Assembly (NCBI GenBank): GCA_905182995.1
Contig: CAJJDP010000033.1
Coordinates: 90,409 to 154,408 of the forward strand
DNA: 64,000 nucleotides
Reading direction: 5' to 3'
DNA from: Paramecium octaurelia
Taxonomy: Eukaryota > Ciliophora > Oligohymenophorea > Peniculida > Parameciidae
The position numbers and the translations under genes are program-made. Positions 36,876-50,415 of this stretch are shown piece after piece. Below the pieces are notes generated by a model. That model saw nothing but the letters and a program-made list of their open reading frames with translations. It searched no databases and was not told the DNA's origin. Position 1 is the stretch's first letter. Each line of letters begins with the position of its first letter.

Positions 36876-38530
36876 TTAGTCTTTAAATATCCTTTAATTT
36901 TGGGTAAAAATAAATTTAATTTAATTTTACAATTAAACATTGTTAGAGGTAGAGGAGCATATTATGAAGAGAGCAAGATGGGATTAACATTTAAGAGTCC
37001 CACTTTCCAATTTAATACCCTTTTTATATATTCACCTTAATATTGAATTTGTCAGTCGCTTGATTCAATCCACTTTTCAATCCTTATATAATCTTATCCA
37101 ATTTTTAATTTGTATTATTGGTTAGAAATAAGTTATGCTATCTAACCTTATGAGCAATGCATAATCTCAAACTCTAGATATCATTTTTATTTGTAATTAA
37201 TGATATTTGTTATAAAACTTTAAAGCAGTCATAAAATGAGTATTATATCGACAATTATTTTATTATAGATTCTGGAATCGATATACTCCACTTTGTAACC
37301 TAAATCAAGTCCGATAGTGGGCATTTTTGACAAGATTATTTTAATTTTACAGTGTATTAGAATTTTAAGCTACTTAATTTTATATATTATGAATCTACTG
37401 ATTATGGCAGGATGGCAATCTAAAATATTAGGTAATTTTTTTAGTGAAGATAATTTATAAAATTGTGAATGCATTTGGAATAAAATATAAAATAATTAGA
37501 TTTAGGTAAATCTTAATTTAATAATAATTTGTTTGCTGCCTTATAAAAGGATTGGAATTCTTCCTTCTTCTCAACTTGGGTTAAAATAGATCAAATTTTA
37601 CTGTGGATTAAGAGTTTAAATTCCTTGCTTAAAAATTAAAAATGCACTTTATAAAATTCTTCTTTGTAAAATTAATTAGTTTTACATTCCATCAGTTTCA
37701 TTTGAAATTTTTTAATTAAGGTAGAGTTTGATAAAGAAAATTCCAATAAAGAGGTATAAGCTGTTTTGTTTTAAGGGAAATTATAATGTAAATATCATAA
37801 ACTTTTTATTAAGAATCTAGTTCGCACTCATACCAAATCAAATTTTTTCAAGAATTAATTCGATTATTTGTCTCCAAGAATATAAATATTTATTTGCTTG
37901 TCTAATTTGAATGTCACTAGAGAATATAAGTTACTATGATTTTTAGATAGAAATATGATTATGAATATATTTAAAATAAGTCATAAATACTTGGAGAAAA
38001 TAATAAAGATAAAAAAAATTATATTATCATTCAATAAAAAATGAAAAATGATCGCTTGTTTAGATATATTTAGAACCCTTAAATTATAATGCAAATCCCG
38101 TTGCTATACTAATTTTTATAATTTAATATTGATAGATATAAAGAAAATTGTCAGCTTTTACAACTGACTTGATTAATATTATTTCTTTTAATATTCAAAA
38201 ATAATTGAAGTAGGATTACAAGTATAAATTGTTTAAGAATTGATAATTAATCTCCTCAGTACACTTGTAATGGAGAGAAAATGAGAAATAAATTTTGGAC
38301 ATAAGATAAGATAGATTAACAAAATAACATAGAATAAACTAGAATAGACTTTAAGTTATTTAATTGGGAGTAAATTCCATCCAAACTAAGTTGGAGATTT
38401 TGGAAATTAATACAATAATTTTTTAAATTGTTTGCCAAACTGTAAGAACACGTCTTAAATGTCGTTGGGTGAATTTCTAGTTTTCAATTTAAAAATTTAA
38501 ATATATTTCGAAGGGTTTAAACAGATTTGA
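36876..38530. other. no supported gene
   Basis: A+T-rich DNA with scattered short open frames on both strands and no recognisable product. Confidence 0.45.
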
Positions 38531-38955
38531 CGGAAAGAAATTCATTTCTTTGAGAACAAATGCAATGTTGATGAATTTGGTGTAATGTGAATAACTAGAG
38601 GTAAGGTGATTGGCGATTTTTATATGAAGAGTAAGCTATGCATTTTATATCATTGGTAATTTCATAGTGTCATTGAAAAATATAACAATAATGGTCAAAA
38701 GATCGTTAATGAACAGATTGGAAATCATCATAATTCATTTACAAGGGAGGATCTCAAAATAGTAAACTAATAATGAAAATATTTTATAGTGGTGGAGGTT
38801 AATGTGATGAAGCATATTGGAGAATTATTTTAGTAAATTGGATTAATATAAGTGATGAATTTCTATTTTATCATCAATTAAGTCTTAAGGGGGCTGAAAT
38901 CTTGTTTGTGAATAAAAATAGACATAAAATTGGTTAAATAATTTATGGTAATTGA
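38531..38955 (+). pseudogene. relic of the GGG-YDE-G-WIxL repeat family
   Basis: Fragments EIHFFENKCNVDEFG, then (after TGA) GQKIVNEQIGNHHNSF, then YSGGGQCDEAYW and NWINISDEFLFYH, resemble the large Paramecium family of tandem units built around GGG-x-YDE-x-G-x-K-x-G-x-W and GEYKNGKK (MORN-like in spacing). Two TGAs and frame changes break it. Similar broken units lie on the opposite strand at 44.3-45.7 kb. Confidence 0.4.
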
Positions 38956-40146
38956 TATTGTTATTAATAATTTTAATATTTATTTAATATTGTTGTTTTT
39001 CTGATAATGTTTTGAATCAATATTTGATAGTATTTTAATTTATTTGAAAAAAGAAGAATTTTTTTTTCTCCAGAAGTCATTAAATGAAATACAAACTTGA
39101 TTTAATATTCACACTTATTGATTCAATAAAAGAAAGTAAGTAACAATAATTTCAAAAGTTTAGATATCTGAGCTTATTAATGAATTGATCTATTATTTGA
39201 ACAAGCTTTTTCTTTTGAAATGGATTATGAACGATTTTTAAGTAAATGCTAAACTGTTTTAATTATAAAAATCGTAATCAAATGCCATTCAGTTGATTTG
39301 AATTTGTGAAATTTGAAATCTAAAAGTACTGATATATGGTTTTCTTGAACTGCTCAAGTTTAAATAAATGATTAAAAAAATCTAAATAATAAAAAAATAG
39401 CAAGCACATTCCTTTTCTGTTTTGCTCTTTAAATAATGTTATTTTTTGAATGAAAATGTATCCCTTTAACCCATCACACCTGAAAAAATCAAAATCTTTA
39501 AAATAAAGCAATATTTCATCTTTAATATTGCTTACTGTTTGATTCTTTAAATAACTCTTCATAAATTTCTTGCTATTTAAAGAACAATGAAAATTTTGAA
39601 CGTAATTTAAGCTTAACTCAGCAATTTCTTACTTCAAGATCAATTTTTATAGTGTAATATTTTAAAGATATCTTGTAGACTAGATTTAATATTCTGTCTA
39701 AAATGAGAACATAGTTTTTATAAATGAATATAGAAAGATATTTTTTCAGCCATGGAATAAAAAAAGAAAAGAAACTAAATTTATAAAAATAATTTTAATA
39801 AAGTTAAAAAATGTGATGAAATATCACAAAAGTTAATAAAAAAGGCAAAAATTAATTTAAGTAAACTATGAAATTATTATGTAGAAAAACAAGGAAATTA
39901 ATTAAGTTGAAGATGAATAGAAGTAATCAGGATAATAATTGATGATGTTTAAGTAAGTTCAATTTAATTTCATTGATGAAAACTAGATTTTATAAAGAAT
40001 GATCTGACTTTTCTGTATTTCTTAGAGAATCATAGTAATTCAGCTTTAATTAATCTGAAACTGTGTTGGTATTATTTGGTTATCAAGAATTAATATTTTT
40101 GGAAAAAGGATTGTAAAGGAAAATGGGACTCTAAAGAATGGATGAA

Positions 40147-40263
40147 TGTTAGGATTATAGCAAGGATTGTAAATCTGTTTCTGATGGATCTAAATGCTAA
40201 GACCTCTAATCAATTTGAGAATGGTATGAATGTAAAACCTTAAATTGTACTACTTCAAAATGT
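40147..40263 (+). pseudogene. cysteine-rich fragment, surface-antigen-like
   Basis: The + strand reads ECQDYSKDCKSVSDGSKCQ and, after one TGA, EWYECKTLNCTTSKC. Cysteine spacing and Ser/Thr/Gly content recall the periodic modules of Paramecium immobilisation antigens. Only about 40 residues survive, with no flanking modules, so this is a weak call. Confidence 0.3.
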
Positions 40264-42286
40264 TCAACTTACCAATAATCACGTGATGGAGCTAAAATTA
40301 CCTAATCTAGAAAAAGATTATTCAAGTTATCAGAATCCTCAAACATTTATAATATTTGATACTTTTTAAATAGATTAAATTTCCTAGATTTTTAAATATC
40401 AATAGAGCTGATTACGATTTTATATTATGAATTGCAATATAGCTTGTTTTCATAATCATCACAGAAAGGAAATTAAATGTATTAGAAGTGTTTAACTTAA
40501 CCTAACAAATACTTAATTAATTGCAACTGATAATAAATTGTTTTAGTCTTTGTAATTAAATATGTAATTATAACAAATTGTTTTATTGCTAATACACACG
40601 CCTGAGATATTTAGTATGTTAATTTTAACCTTAAAATTCATTTATGAATTATTATAGCATATTTTGGATCTTGAATTAGCTTATTTAAATGAATGCTTTA
40701 TTCTTAATTGATACTATTTACTCAAAACTTTGAAGCTATTGCAATTAATCATCTATTGTATTAAAACCAAATTCAAATTGGGAAAACCGTCAGGAATTTT
40801 TAAATTAAAACACTATAATAATAAATGAAATAATTCGTATTCTATTATTTTTTATAAAGTATTAAATACTTGGAAATTATAAACTAACTAAAAAATCAAG
40901 ACGAATTCCAAGAGAGAAGGAAGAACGAATTACATTTATAGTAAGCATAATGAAAAAGGGGATGTATAAATAGAAGAGAACTTTAATTAAAGAGTAAAAA
41001 TGTTAGTATCTCATATGAGTGAACAAAGAATAACGGAAATGAGAATGTGGAAGAGAAAATAAATGATATAATATCTCTTAAAGATAAAAATAAATAGATT
41101 AAGTGAAACACTAGAAAAACTATGGTTCCGCAATTTAGATAAATCCAGGATTCTGAATTCAAATAGCTAAATTAGTATTAAATATAGATTTGTTAGAGAA
41201 TACTCTATTATAATGAGTTTGTTTTGAAATTTTTAGGAACAACGAACATATTAGAAACAGTGCTTTGAGAATTTTTCTAACAATTTAGAAAATCTATAAA
41301 TACTAGGTGTAATAATTTAAGGTTTGATTTCTAAGCTAAATTCAAAATTCTAAAAAGTGTTAATATGTTTTGGAGATCTATCATTCATATTATTTATTTG
41401 ATTTTTAATCTTGAATAGAAAATTATTCGATTAAGTCTTTTTCCAGCATTAACAGTTACTAATAGCTTAACGTTAGATGAATAAGCAATTGCATTTATAG
41501 TACTAGTATACCTTTTTAGTTTATCAAGGGCTTTTCTCATTTATTATCAAAGAGAATGTTATATTTTTTGAATAATCTAAATCTTATAATTGAAACTAAA
41601 TCCTTTCATCATCCTATTTTTAATTCTTTTGCAAACTCACTTACACTAATATGGTTGTTCAATACCTGTAAGAAAATTTATTTTGGATTAATCGAAAAAT
41701 ACATGCTTAACTTTTGAAATTGTCTGAGTTTAATTATTCATTTAATAATTCTTCCTTATATATACTATTAAATTTATTAGAAGAGCAAAAGTTTTATTCT
41801 TAATTATTTTAGCTTTTGAACTACAATCTTCTATACCACATCTCTTTATAAGCAATTTAATAATTATATCATCTTAATTTTCAACATCCTACTGGGGTCT
41901 TATCCCATCTTAATTATTTAATACCTTTAAATATTAGCATCTATTTATCTCCTGATAACATTTATTCTTTAATCGTCTACTCAAAACTAATATATATAAT
42001 TATAAATTAATGTAATCAAATCTTCAGAAATTTATACTCAAATACCCTTCATTCTATCAATTAAGAACAAATACTACTAAATTGTTTCTTAAATCAATAT
42101 CTACTTGATAGAGGCCTGGATGAAACTGTTCTCCCATTATTAAATTCAAATATTGATTATCTAATATATTAAATATTTAATAAGATTTGAAATTATCAAA
42201 TATACTAAAATATTCATACAATTTCAAACCATTTAATATTGTTTTTATAATTGTCCCAAGAAGTGACATCTACTATTCTTAAACTC
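40264..42286. repeat. direct repeat copy A at gap 42287
   Basis: Matches 42288-44291 at an offset of 2024 that drops to 2005 after a 19-bp TA-bounded segment (40593-40611) present only here. No gene is recognised in the repeated sequence. Confidence 0.9.
40593..40611. other. 19-bp TA-bounded segment present in one copy only
   Basis: Copy A reads GCTAA-TACACACGCCTGAGATATT-TAGTATG; copy B (about 42612-42622) reads GCTAATAGTATG. Removal of 19 bp from TA to TA, leaving one TA, is the geometry of Paramecium DNA elimination. The ends match the IES consensus TAYAGYNR poorly, and 19 bp is shorter than the usual minimum of about 26 bp. Confidence 0.75.
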
Positions 42287-42287
42287 N
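42287..42287. other. assembly gap (single N)
   Basis: Contig ends overlap by about 2.0 kb but differ by the 19-bp indel, which may be why they were not merged. Confidence 0.95.
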
Positions 42288-44291
42288 TCAACTTACCAAT
42301 AATCACGTGATGGAGCTAAAATTACCTAATCTAGAAAAAGATTATTCAAGTTATCAGAATCCTCAAACATTTATAATATTTGATACTTTTTAAATAGATT
42401 AAATTTCCTAGATTTTTAAATATCAATAGAGCTGATTACGATTTTATATTATGAATTGCAATATAGCTTGTTTTCATAATCATCACAGAAAGGAAATTAA
42501 ATGTATTAGAAGTGTTTAACTTAACCTAACAAATACTTAATTAATTGCAACTGATAATAAATTGTTTTAGTCTTTGTAATTAAATATGTAATTATAACAA
42601 ATTGTTTTATTGCTAATAGTATGTTAATTTTAACCTTAAAATTCATTTATGAATTATTATAGCATATTTTGGATCTTGAATTAGCTTATTTAAATGAATG
42701 CTTTATTCTTAATTGATACTATTTACTCAAAACTTTGAAGCTATTGCAATTAATCATCTATTGTATTAAAACCAAATTCAAATTGGGAAAACCGTCAGGA
42801 ATTTTTAAATTAAAACACTATAATAATAAATGAAATAATTCGTATTCTATTATTTTTTATAAAGTATTAAATACTTGGAAATTATAAACTAACTAAAAAA
42901 TCAAGACGAATTCCAAGAGAGAAGGAAGAACGAATTACATTTATAGTAAGCATAATGAAAAAGGGGATGTATAAATAGAAGAGAACTTTAATTAAAGAGT
43001 AAAAATGTTAGTATCTCATATGAGTGAACAAAGAATAACGGAAATGAGAATGTGGAAGAGAAAATAAATGATATAATATCTCTTAAAGATAAAAATAAAT
43101 AGATTAAGTGAAACACTAGAAAAACTATGGTTCCGCAATTTAGATAAATCCAGGATTCTGAATTCAAATAGCTAAATTAGTATTAAATATAGATTTGTTA
43201 GAGAATACTCTATTATAATGAGTTTGTTTTGAAATTTTTAGGAACAACGAACATATTAGAAACAGTGCTTTGAGAATTTTTCTAACAATTTAGAAAATCT
43301 ATAAATACTAGGTGTAATAATTTAAGGTTTGATTTCTAAGCTAAATTCAAAATTCTAAAAAGTGTTAATATGTTTTGGAGATCTATCATTCATATTATTT
43401 ATTTGATTTTTAATCTTGAATAGAAAATTATTCGATTAAGTCTTTTTCCAGCATTAACAGTTACTAATAGCTTAACGTTAGATGAATAAGCAATTGCATT
43501 TATAGTACTAGTATACCTTTTTAGTTTATCAAGGGCTTTTCTCATTTATTATCAAAGAGAATGTTATATTTTTTGAATAATCTAAATCTTATAATTGAAA
43601 CTAAATCCTTTCATCATCCTATTTTTAATTCTTTTGCAAACTCACTTACACTAATATGGTTGTTCAATACCTGTAAGAAAATTTATTTTGGATTAATCGA
43701 AAAATACATGCTTAACTTTTGAAATTGTCTGAGTTTAATTATTCATTTAATAATTCTTCCTTATATATACTATTAAATTTATTAGAAGAGCAAAAGTTTT
43801 ATTCTTAATTATTTTAGCTTTTGAACTACAATCTTCTATACCACATCTCTTTATAAGCAATTTAATAATTATATCATCTTAATTTTCAACATCCTACTGG
43901 GGTCTTATCCCATCTTAATTATTTAATACCTTTAAATATTAGCATCTATTTATCTCCTGATAACATTTATTCTTTAATCGTCTACTCAAAACTAATATAT
44001 ATAATTATAAATTAATGTAATCAAATCTTCAGAAATTTATACTCAAATACCCTTCATTCTATCAATTAAGAACAAATACTACTAAATTGTTTCTTAAATC
44101 AATATCTACTTGATAGAGGCCTGGATGAAACTGTTCTCCCATTATTAAATTCAAATATTGATTATCTAATATATTAAATATTTAATAAGATTTGAAATTA
44201 TCAAATATACTAAAATATTCATACAATTTCAAACCATTTAATATTGTTTTTATAATTGTCCCAAGAAGTGACATCTACTATTCTTAAACTC
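42288..44291. repeat. direct repeat copy B at gap 42287
   Basis: Second copy of 40264-42286, lacking the 19-bp segment. It continues into the decayed repeat-family gene on the minus strand. Confidence 0.9.
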
Positions 44292-44299
44292 ATTAAATC

Positions 44300-45660
44300 A
44301 ATATCAATTTTTCCATAACCCGATTATAACCTACCTTTAATATCTATTGCTATATCATAAATTTAAAAAAAAGTCTTCGACTCTTTGGGGCTTTAAATGA
44401 AAACAAGATAAACTGAGTTTCTTCCTTCAATTAGGATATTTTTCTATATTTTTTTAAACTGTTCGAATAATTCTACCATTTCTAGTCTGTTAAGTTAGGT
44501 ATATTTACTACTCACTAAAAGTAATTTGTATAAAAAAAATCAAAATAAACCCTCTAACTCTTTCTTTACCACTTAATTTTAAATTTGCAAAATCAAAAAT
44601 ATATTAGGTCTAACTTGCTACTACTAACTTATTCTGCTAAAATATATATTCTTAAAATTGAAAATAAACTGTTTAGATGTTAATAATAAAATTTGCTTTT
44701 AATTTAGCATCAATTGAATATTTTGATATGGTGTGATCTTCATTTACTAAGTAAATTTCTAGAAATATATTTTTATTTCTGTACTCAAAGTATCACATTC
44801 TATTCACTTAAATAAATATGATAACGAATATTATAAAACCATTCCTTTTTATCATAAGAACCTCCACCTCTTAAAATATAGATAATGCATATAAACTAGA
44901 GTAAATGAATTTTAGACAGAATCCGACAAATGATATCACTACTATCAGTTTTTGTCCTTATTGATAAACCCCACTATAAAAAAGATCCATTATTTTCAAA
45001 CTCAATCCAATTCCCAAATTCTTTTCCTCCCCTTCATAATCACAAGATCCTCCACGATAAAAATTATGGTATCTGGAATTATAAAATGAATATTTATTGT
45101 AATTGATTGAAAGATTCTATCTTCCAATTTTTTTCCATTTTATACCTCTAGCCATATACAAATTTATATACCACCACCTTTATTTCAATATACTACATTA
45201 CCAGAAAATTTTGTAAAGATTTGAATAATATTCAATAGTCCATAAACCAACCTTATCTATTGTCTTTCTTATTTTCACCCATAAAAAGAAATAAATTATA
45301 CCTCAAACTCTAACTATTTTCCAATTTAAATCCATCTTAAAATACCCACATATTTCATGAAGCCCTCGATATTATTATTAAACAATCTTTCCGAATAGGT
45401 TATATTCCATCTACCTTCCTCTATCCATAAGCCCACTTTCTTTTAATTCTTCGTTAACCGTCTTTCGATTCGATGTGCTTGAATACATCTAGATTCCTAA
45501 TTATTTCTGACCTAATTATCAAATTATAATTAATACACCTTTTATTAATGTCAATTATATGTTTAGAGAAATTCTCTATAGCATATATACTAAATTTCAT
45601 TAAACTTACATTATGTATTTCAAAATTTAGTTTTCTAATAGACCTCGTCAAAACCAGCAT
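44300..45660 (-). pseudogene. decayed member of the GGG-YDE-G-WIxL repeat family
   Basis: An N-terminal frame starts at ATG 45660 (MLVLTRSIRKLNFEIHNVS) and reaches HIESKDGQRRIKRK. After a frame change it reads KVGLWIEEGRWNITYSERL, the family's typical WIE...F step. Further units are readable only across frameshifts: RGGSCDYEGEEKN, then FYSGVYQQGQK, then RGGGSYDKKEW. The frame is broken repeatedly toward 44300 and no full unit is intact. The family is abundant in Paramecium; its function is not established. Probably a dead paralogue related to the fragments at 38.5-39.0 kb. Confidence 0.5.
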
Positions 45661-46392
45661 AAACTTCCTTTTTGCTATTAGCTAAAACTCTGGAAATTAT
45701 TATTTGATAATTTCTATGAATTTTTCTCTTTCTGATTACAACAACAACAAATTAGCATATTATAATTAATTAAAGAAATGGAATTTTAATTTATTCCAGT
45801 TATTTAATTCATTTCTCAATAAAATATTTAGTAGAATCCCAAAATCTGAAAAAATTATTCTGATGGTGATAGCTATGACTACATTAAAGTTCAAATAAGC
45901 AGCATCTTAGACTTCAATACTATCTGATATTCTTAAGAAGCATTTTCTTAAGTCATTCCATATTCCCATTAGCAGAATATCAGTTTATTTAAATAAGGGT
46001 GGAAATGCGAATGTTTTTAATTATTATGTATTTAGTTCAAAAATTTTCGCTTTGAGTCTTAGTTAATTAAGAATCATTTATAATTGAGTAATTACTTCAT
46101 ATCTCCTCCATCTTACTACTAAGATTCACAACATAATTTTCTTTAACATGTATGAATGTGCAACTTTAATTTTATATCGAATATTACTAAATTTTAGTAT
46201 TTTATAGTCACAAAAATATATTTATCATTTTGTAAAAAGTTGACATTGGACAATAGATTCAAAATTGATTCACATACCCAAACTTTTATTTTTCATATAC
46301 TTTAGAGCATAGAAATTCTACCTCCTTTCTTTTGATAATAATTATTTGAACATATATAATTTTTAAGATGAATATTTATGTTAGTTAATAAA
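45661..46392. other. intergenic, nothing seen
   Basis: A+T-rich sequence between the decayed repeat gene and the stop codon of the arrestin gene. Confidence 0.5.
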
Positions 46393-47541
46393 TCAGCTGT
46401 TCATTGGATTAGCCATATTTTTCAAATTGTTGTTATTGAAAGGGTTGGTGCTATTTGATTTTATAATGAAAGGTTAAAATGCTTGTGGTTACCAATTTTC
46501 AGGCTGCAAGATTGGTTCTTAATAATCTTATGGAAGAACTTCTAACAAAGTAGTGGGTACTTATACAATTGGCTTTGAACTACAGCATGTACAACCTGTA
46601 AGTATTTCAAAAATATACCTTCAAAATTTGGGTTTATTTTCACATGGTATGAGAAATTCACAAGATTACCAGCTGTTGAAGGTGTGAGAACAATCGCTGG
46701 ATGTTTAGCATTAATCAATTGCAATGAACATCCAGTTGATGCAGATGATTATAGTTTCGTTCCTTTTTATATTCCATTCTGTGAAAAGGAGTTTATTTTA
46801 AATTCTACCCTGTATTAAGAACCAGAATTAGATCTGATGTTTAGTCTACTCATTATAATCACATCAACATTTCTTATGTTAAGCTTACAATCTGAATTAT
46901 CTATGTCATACGCTATTTAAATATATTCTCCTGGTTAGTATAAATTTTTGTCTACTTTTGCAATTATTGAACAAGACTATATTTAAAATCATGTTTACTC
47001 CTTATTTTTTACAGCACCAGGTCGACAGATTAGCAGTCTCTTTTTCTTAAGAAACTTATAATATTTCTTTAATTGGTTCTCTAATGATTATTTCTTATTC
47101 ATTCTTGATATCATTAATTGATTTAGAGGTCGATATTACTTGAACCTTAATTTTGTAGCCAACACTTGCCAGAAGGCCATCTGAATAATAAAACGATCCA
47201 GGCAGATCTGATGGAAGATCTAATTAAAAAGGGAAGACAAATTGTCCAATCATTAGCTTTTCGTCTAAAAATGTATTTATAACAACAGTGTCTTCATAGA
47301 ATACATTTTTCCCATAATGTGTAGTACTGTTTTTCCCAGAACCAGTTTACCAGCGAGTTTTCTCTTTTCCAACTATTGAAAATTGAACGACATTTCCATG
47401 ATAACCTGATTTTATTATGTGAAGGTATATATTTCCTAAAATGGTAGAAAAATTACCTTTCACAACATCTCCAGCAAAGTAAATAGATTTTTCTGTCCTA
47501 ACCATAATGCCTCCAAATTCTGATCCTTGTTTGTTACCCAT
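46393..47541 (-). CDS. arrestin-domain protein
   Basis: ATG at 47541 to TGA 46395-46393 gives 359 residues after three inferred introns (47436-47456, 21 nt; 46931-46955, 25 nt; 46596-46618, 23 nt); the spliced length is divisible by three. The N-terminal arrestin fold shows IYFAGDVVKGNIYLHI, TRWQTGSGKNSTTHYG and GQFVFPFQLDLPSDLPGS, with VGYKIKVQV at its end. The C-terminal arrestin fold has an IAYDIDNSDCKLNIRNVDV stretch and later VNFSYHVKINPNFEG. The tail carries a CTCC cluster and Gln/Pro-rich PENWQPQAF. The start MGNKQGS fits an N-myristoylation site. Alpha-arrestin-type proteins are adaptors in membrane-protein trafficking; Paramecium has many. Membrane targeting here is inferred from the myristoylation-like start and tail cysteines. 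Confidence 0.85.
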
Positions 47542-47681
47542 AAAATGTTAATGATATAATTAATTACAGTTTCAGAATTAATCACAATATAAATACTCAG
47601 AAGATTGAGTTCATTGATTCTAAATATGGAATTAAAGCTGAAGTTCTAACTTTTTATTTTACAATAATAGAATGCATTTAA

Positions 47682-50091
47682 ATGTTAAAGATTATATAAT
47701 CCCGTTATCGCTAAAATTTTATCATTAATTTCCAAATTATTTTTTAGCAAGATCAAACACTTTTAGATCTTTTAATGAATTAATTAAATAACTAACAAAA
47801 CTCTAAGATTAATAATAATTGTTATAACATAGAAATCTCAATGAATCTTGATTATTAATAATACCCTTAGGATTATGAAATCCCATGTTTAAAGAAAAGT
47901 AGACACTTATTAAATAGGATGCTTATGGCAATATATTAAGAAAATTAATAAATATTGGAACATATATAAGAGACAAATATCATTAATAAATAAATGAAAT
48001 TATGACTATAAATGACATAGGCTATTTTAGTAAAGAAACATCTAAAATACAAAAGGAGTTTGTTTCAGTCAGAGATTCACTTATTTAGAGTATCAAAGGA
48101 TTGGTCGAAAATTACAATGAATATTAAAAAAATTACATTTTAAGAAAAGCCTTTTTAGAGAAATAAATGAAGTCCAGGATAATTAATATATATTTATAAT
48201 GAAAAAAAGACCAGCGATATGTTGTCAGAGTGGCAATAAATAAAGCATTTCTAACATAAAATAATATAGTTGAATTATCTTCAAATTCAATTTTTTTAAT
48301 ACTCTTGATATTATAGATCCACTGAAAAATTGCTCAAAATAATTCAACAGAAATTCAGAACAATACTATTGTTGATAAGCATTTTTTAAATCTACAAGCG
48401 AGTGCATCATAAACAGTTATTTGAATATCTTCTTCTTAAAAAATATATTGAAAATGTCTCCGAGAAACTAAAAAGTATAATTAAGCAATATTGTTATGAT
48501 AAAGTAAGTTAGCCAGTTTTTTCTATGGAAGTTCAAAAAGCTAATAGATTATTGTATTTTTTTAAATTTTATAAATTATTTAATTATTTTGAAATATTAT
48601 ACGGAATCTGGAATTTTGCTTAATCTAAATAAAAAAATGGCTAATAAATAAATTTTGTAGATGATAGGAATCAAAGTACCAATAACATACAATCCAGTAA
48701 AGATAAAATAATGAATCCACAGTTAGTAAACTTGAGATCCATGTATCAACGATAAATCTCCTTGAATATAATAGTTATTGGCTGCTCTTTTAAAATAAAG
48801 GAATTTTATCCTATTTGTTTAAAAATAACACCCAAGTCCTCTAATATTATTTTTATCACACTCTTCACATTGATTGAAAGTAATAATTAAAGTTTAAGGG
48901 TATAAAACATTGATAAATTTGAGAGATGATTACTGCTAAAGGGCATCTAGCATTCCCCAAAATGAAAGTGCATTTCCTAATATAATTACAATAATTGATA
49001 AAACATATATTGATAGAAAAGATACTTTACTAACAAAATAAATAGTTTGAGCTATTTCAACCGATTAAGCATTGAGATAATTAGGTTAATATCATTACAA
49101 AAATTGACCGTACTTACTAAAGGTGCTAGATTATCATTGTATAATTATTCAATTAAATTTGACTGTTAATATAGGATACTAAACTTAATTAGTAAATATC
49201 TCAATTTATAAAATGTATTCTACATTTTATGTAATATTATACTAAGCAGAATAAAATTCTGTAATGATAATATTATAATAAGTTCCATTTAAATCCATAA
49301 TTGAGAGTTCTATAGCATCTTAATAATCAATATTACAAAGTAATTAAACATCTTAACTAGCATATTAATATTAATTGTTCTGCTGGATAAATTCACACAT
49401 AAGCTAAGGATACAGTGAAATAAAACTAGGTAAGAATACTTATATTCTGAGCCACATTGAGTTATTATGTTGGATGGATCAATGTTTAGGAAATTCCAAT
49501 TTAAGCTCATATAACATTTTACTATCAGATCCAGACAGAGTAGCATCTGTAAATGCTGAATAAACTAAGGTTTTAAGGGCTACTATTATATAAGAGGATA
49601 AAAATCAAGAGCATTTATTTACAAGAAAGGATTAAATAAAAGTTGTGTTAATTAATAGAATTTATAACATATTTTTAAAATGGATTTCTCAATTTTAATT
49701 AAATGCGAATAAATTATGTTTTATGGAAAGATACAAAATTTTAATCGATTTTTATTTCAACCAGGTAAGTATTACTTTTGATGAAGAATAAGGTAAGTAA
49801 TTCATAAAATCAAGCTTGCATAATACCATCTCAAATTTTAATCTTAATCTTAATATAACTAATTAAAATAATATCAAAATTTTAAGATTAAAAGAAATAA
49901 GTTTTGGATTTTTTCTGAGGAACATCATTGAATAGAATCAATTTAGTTTGTTATGGAGATTAGGCAAATATATTCAAAAGTTAGTATCTTAATAACTATA
50001 TTATTAATATCTCATGCTAAAATATAATCAATTAAAAATTATTGAGTTAATCATAAGACTAAATTTTGATATAACAATAAAATTAATATGA
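47682..50091 (+). CDS. large unknown protein, exon structure unresolved
   Basis: Divergent from the arrestin gene, 140 bp away. From ATG at 47682 (MLKIIQSRYRQNF) the strand carries a chain of long TGA-free frames: QDQTLLDLLMNQLNNQ; TINDIGYFSKETSKIQKEF; a frame of more than 200 codons at about 48316-48948 (EYLLLKKYIENVSEKLK, QISLNIIVIGCSFKIKEF); NIITIIDKTYIDRKDTL; a roughly 175-codon frame ending near 49775 (GYSEIKLGKNTYIL, LLSDPDRVASVNAEQTK); and a last frame to TGA at 50089-50091. Most joins could be 25-30-nt introns, but a TGA near 48314 and a shift near 48000 are not explained. The mixture of helical segments and a short beta-rich middle suggests a large multidomain protein; no family is certain. 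Confidence 0.4.
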
Positions 50092-50415
50092 AATTAATCA
50101 AATTATAGAATAGATTTATCAAATAAATGATAAAGTAAGCACTGCTAAAATAATTAGTAATTAATTTTAGTGTAAAAATTCAAATTTTGAAAATATATTG
50201 AACTAAACTAGTGTAATCCTAGAAACTTAAAAACATTTTCAAACTATGTAATATTTAACTCTAAAATGACAGCAAAGATAATTTTGGTTATATTAATTTT
50301 AATTTTTTAACAGTAATTTAGATTTGAAGTTTGTTGATTCAAATCTTAAAAAAGTATCTCCAAATTTTAAAATCAAAATGCATCTAAGATAAAATGATAT
50401 ATTGCTGTATAAAAG

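Noticed and set aside
45454-45660. Independent small gene (MLVLTRSIRKLNFE)
   Set aside because: Under the ciliate code it runs on into WIEEGRWN-type sequence, so it is the 5' part of the decayed repeat-family gene.
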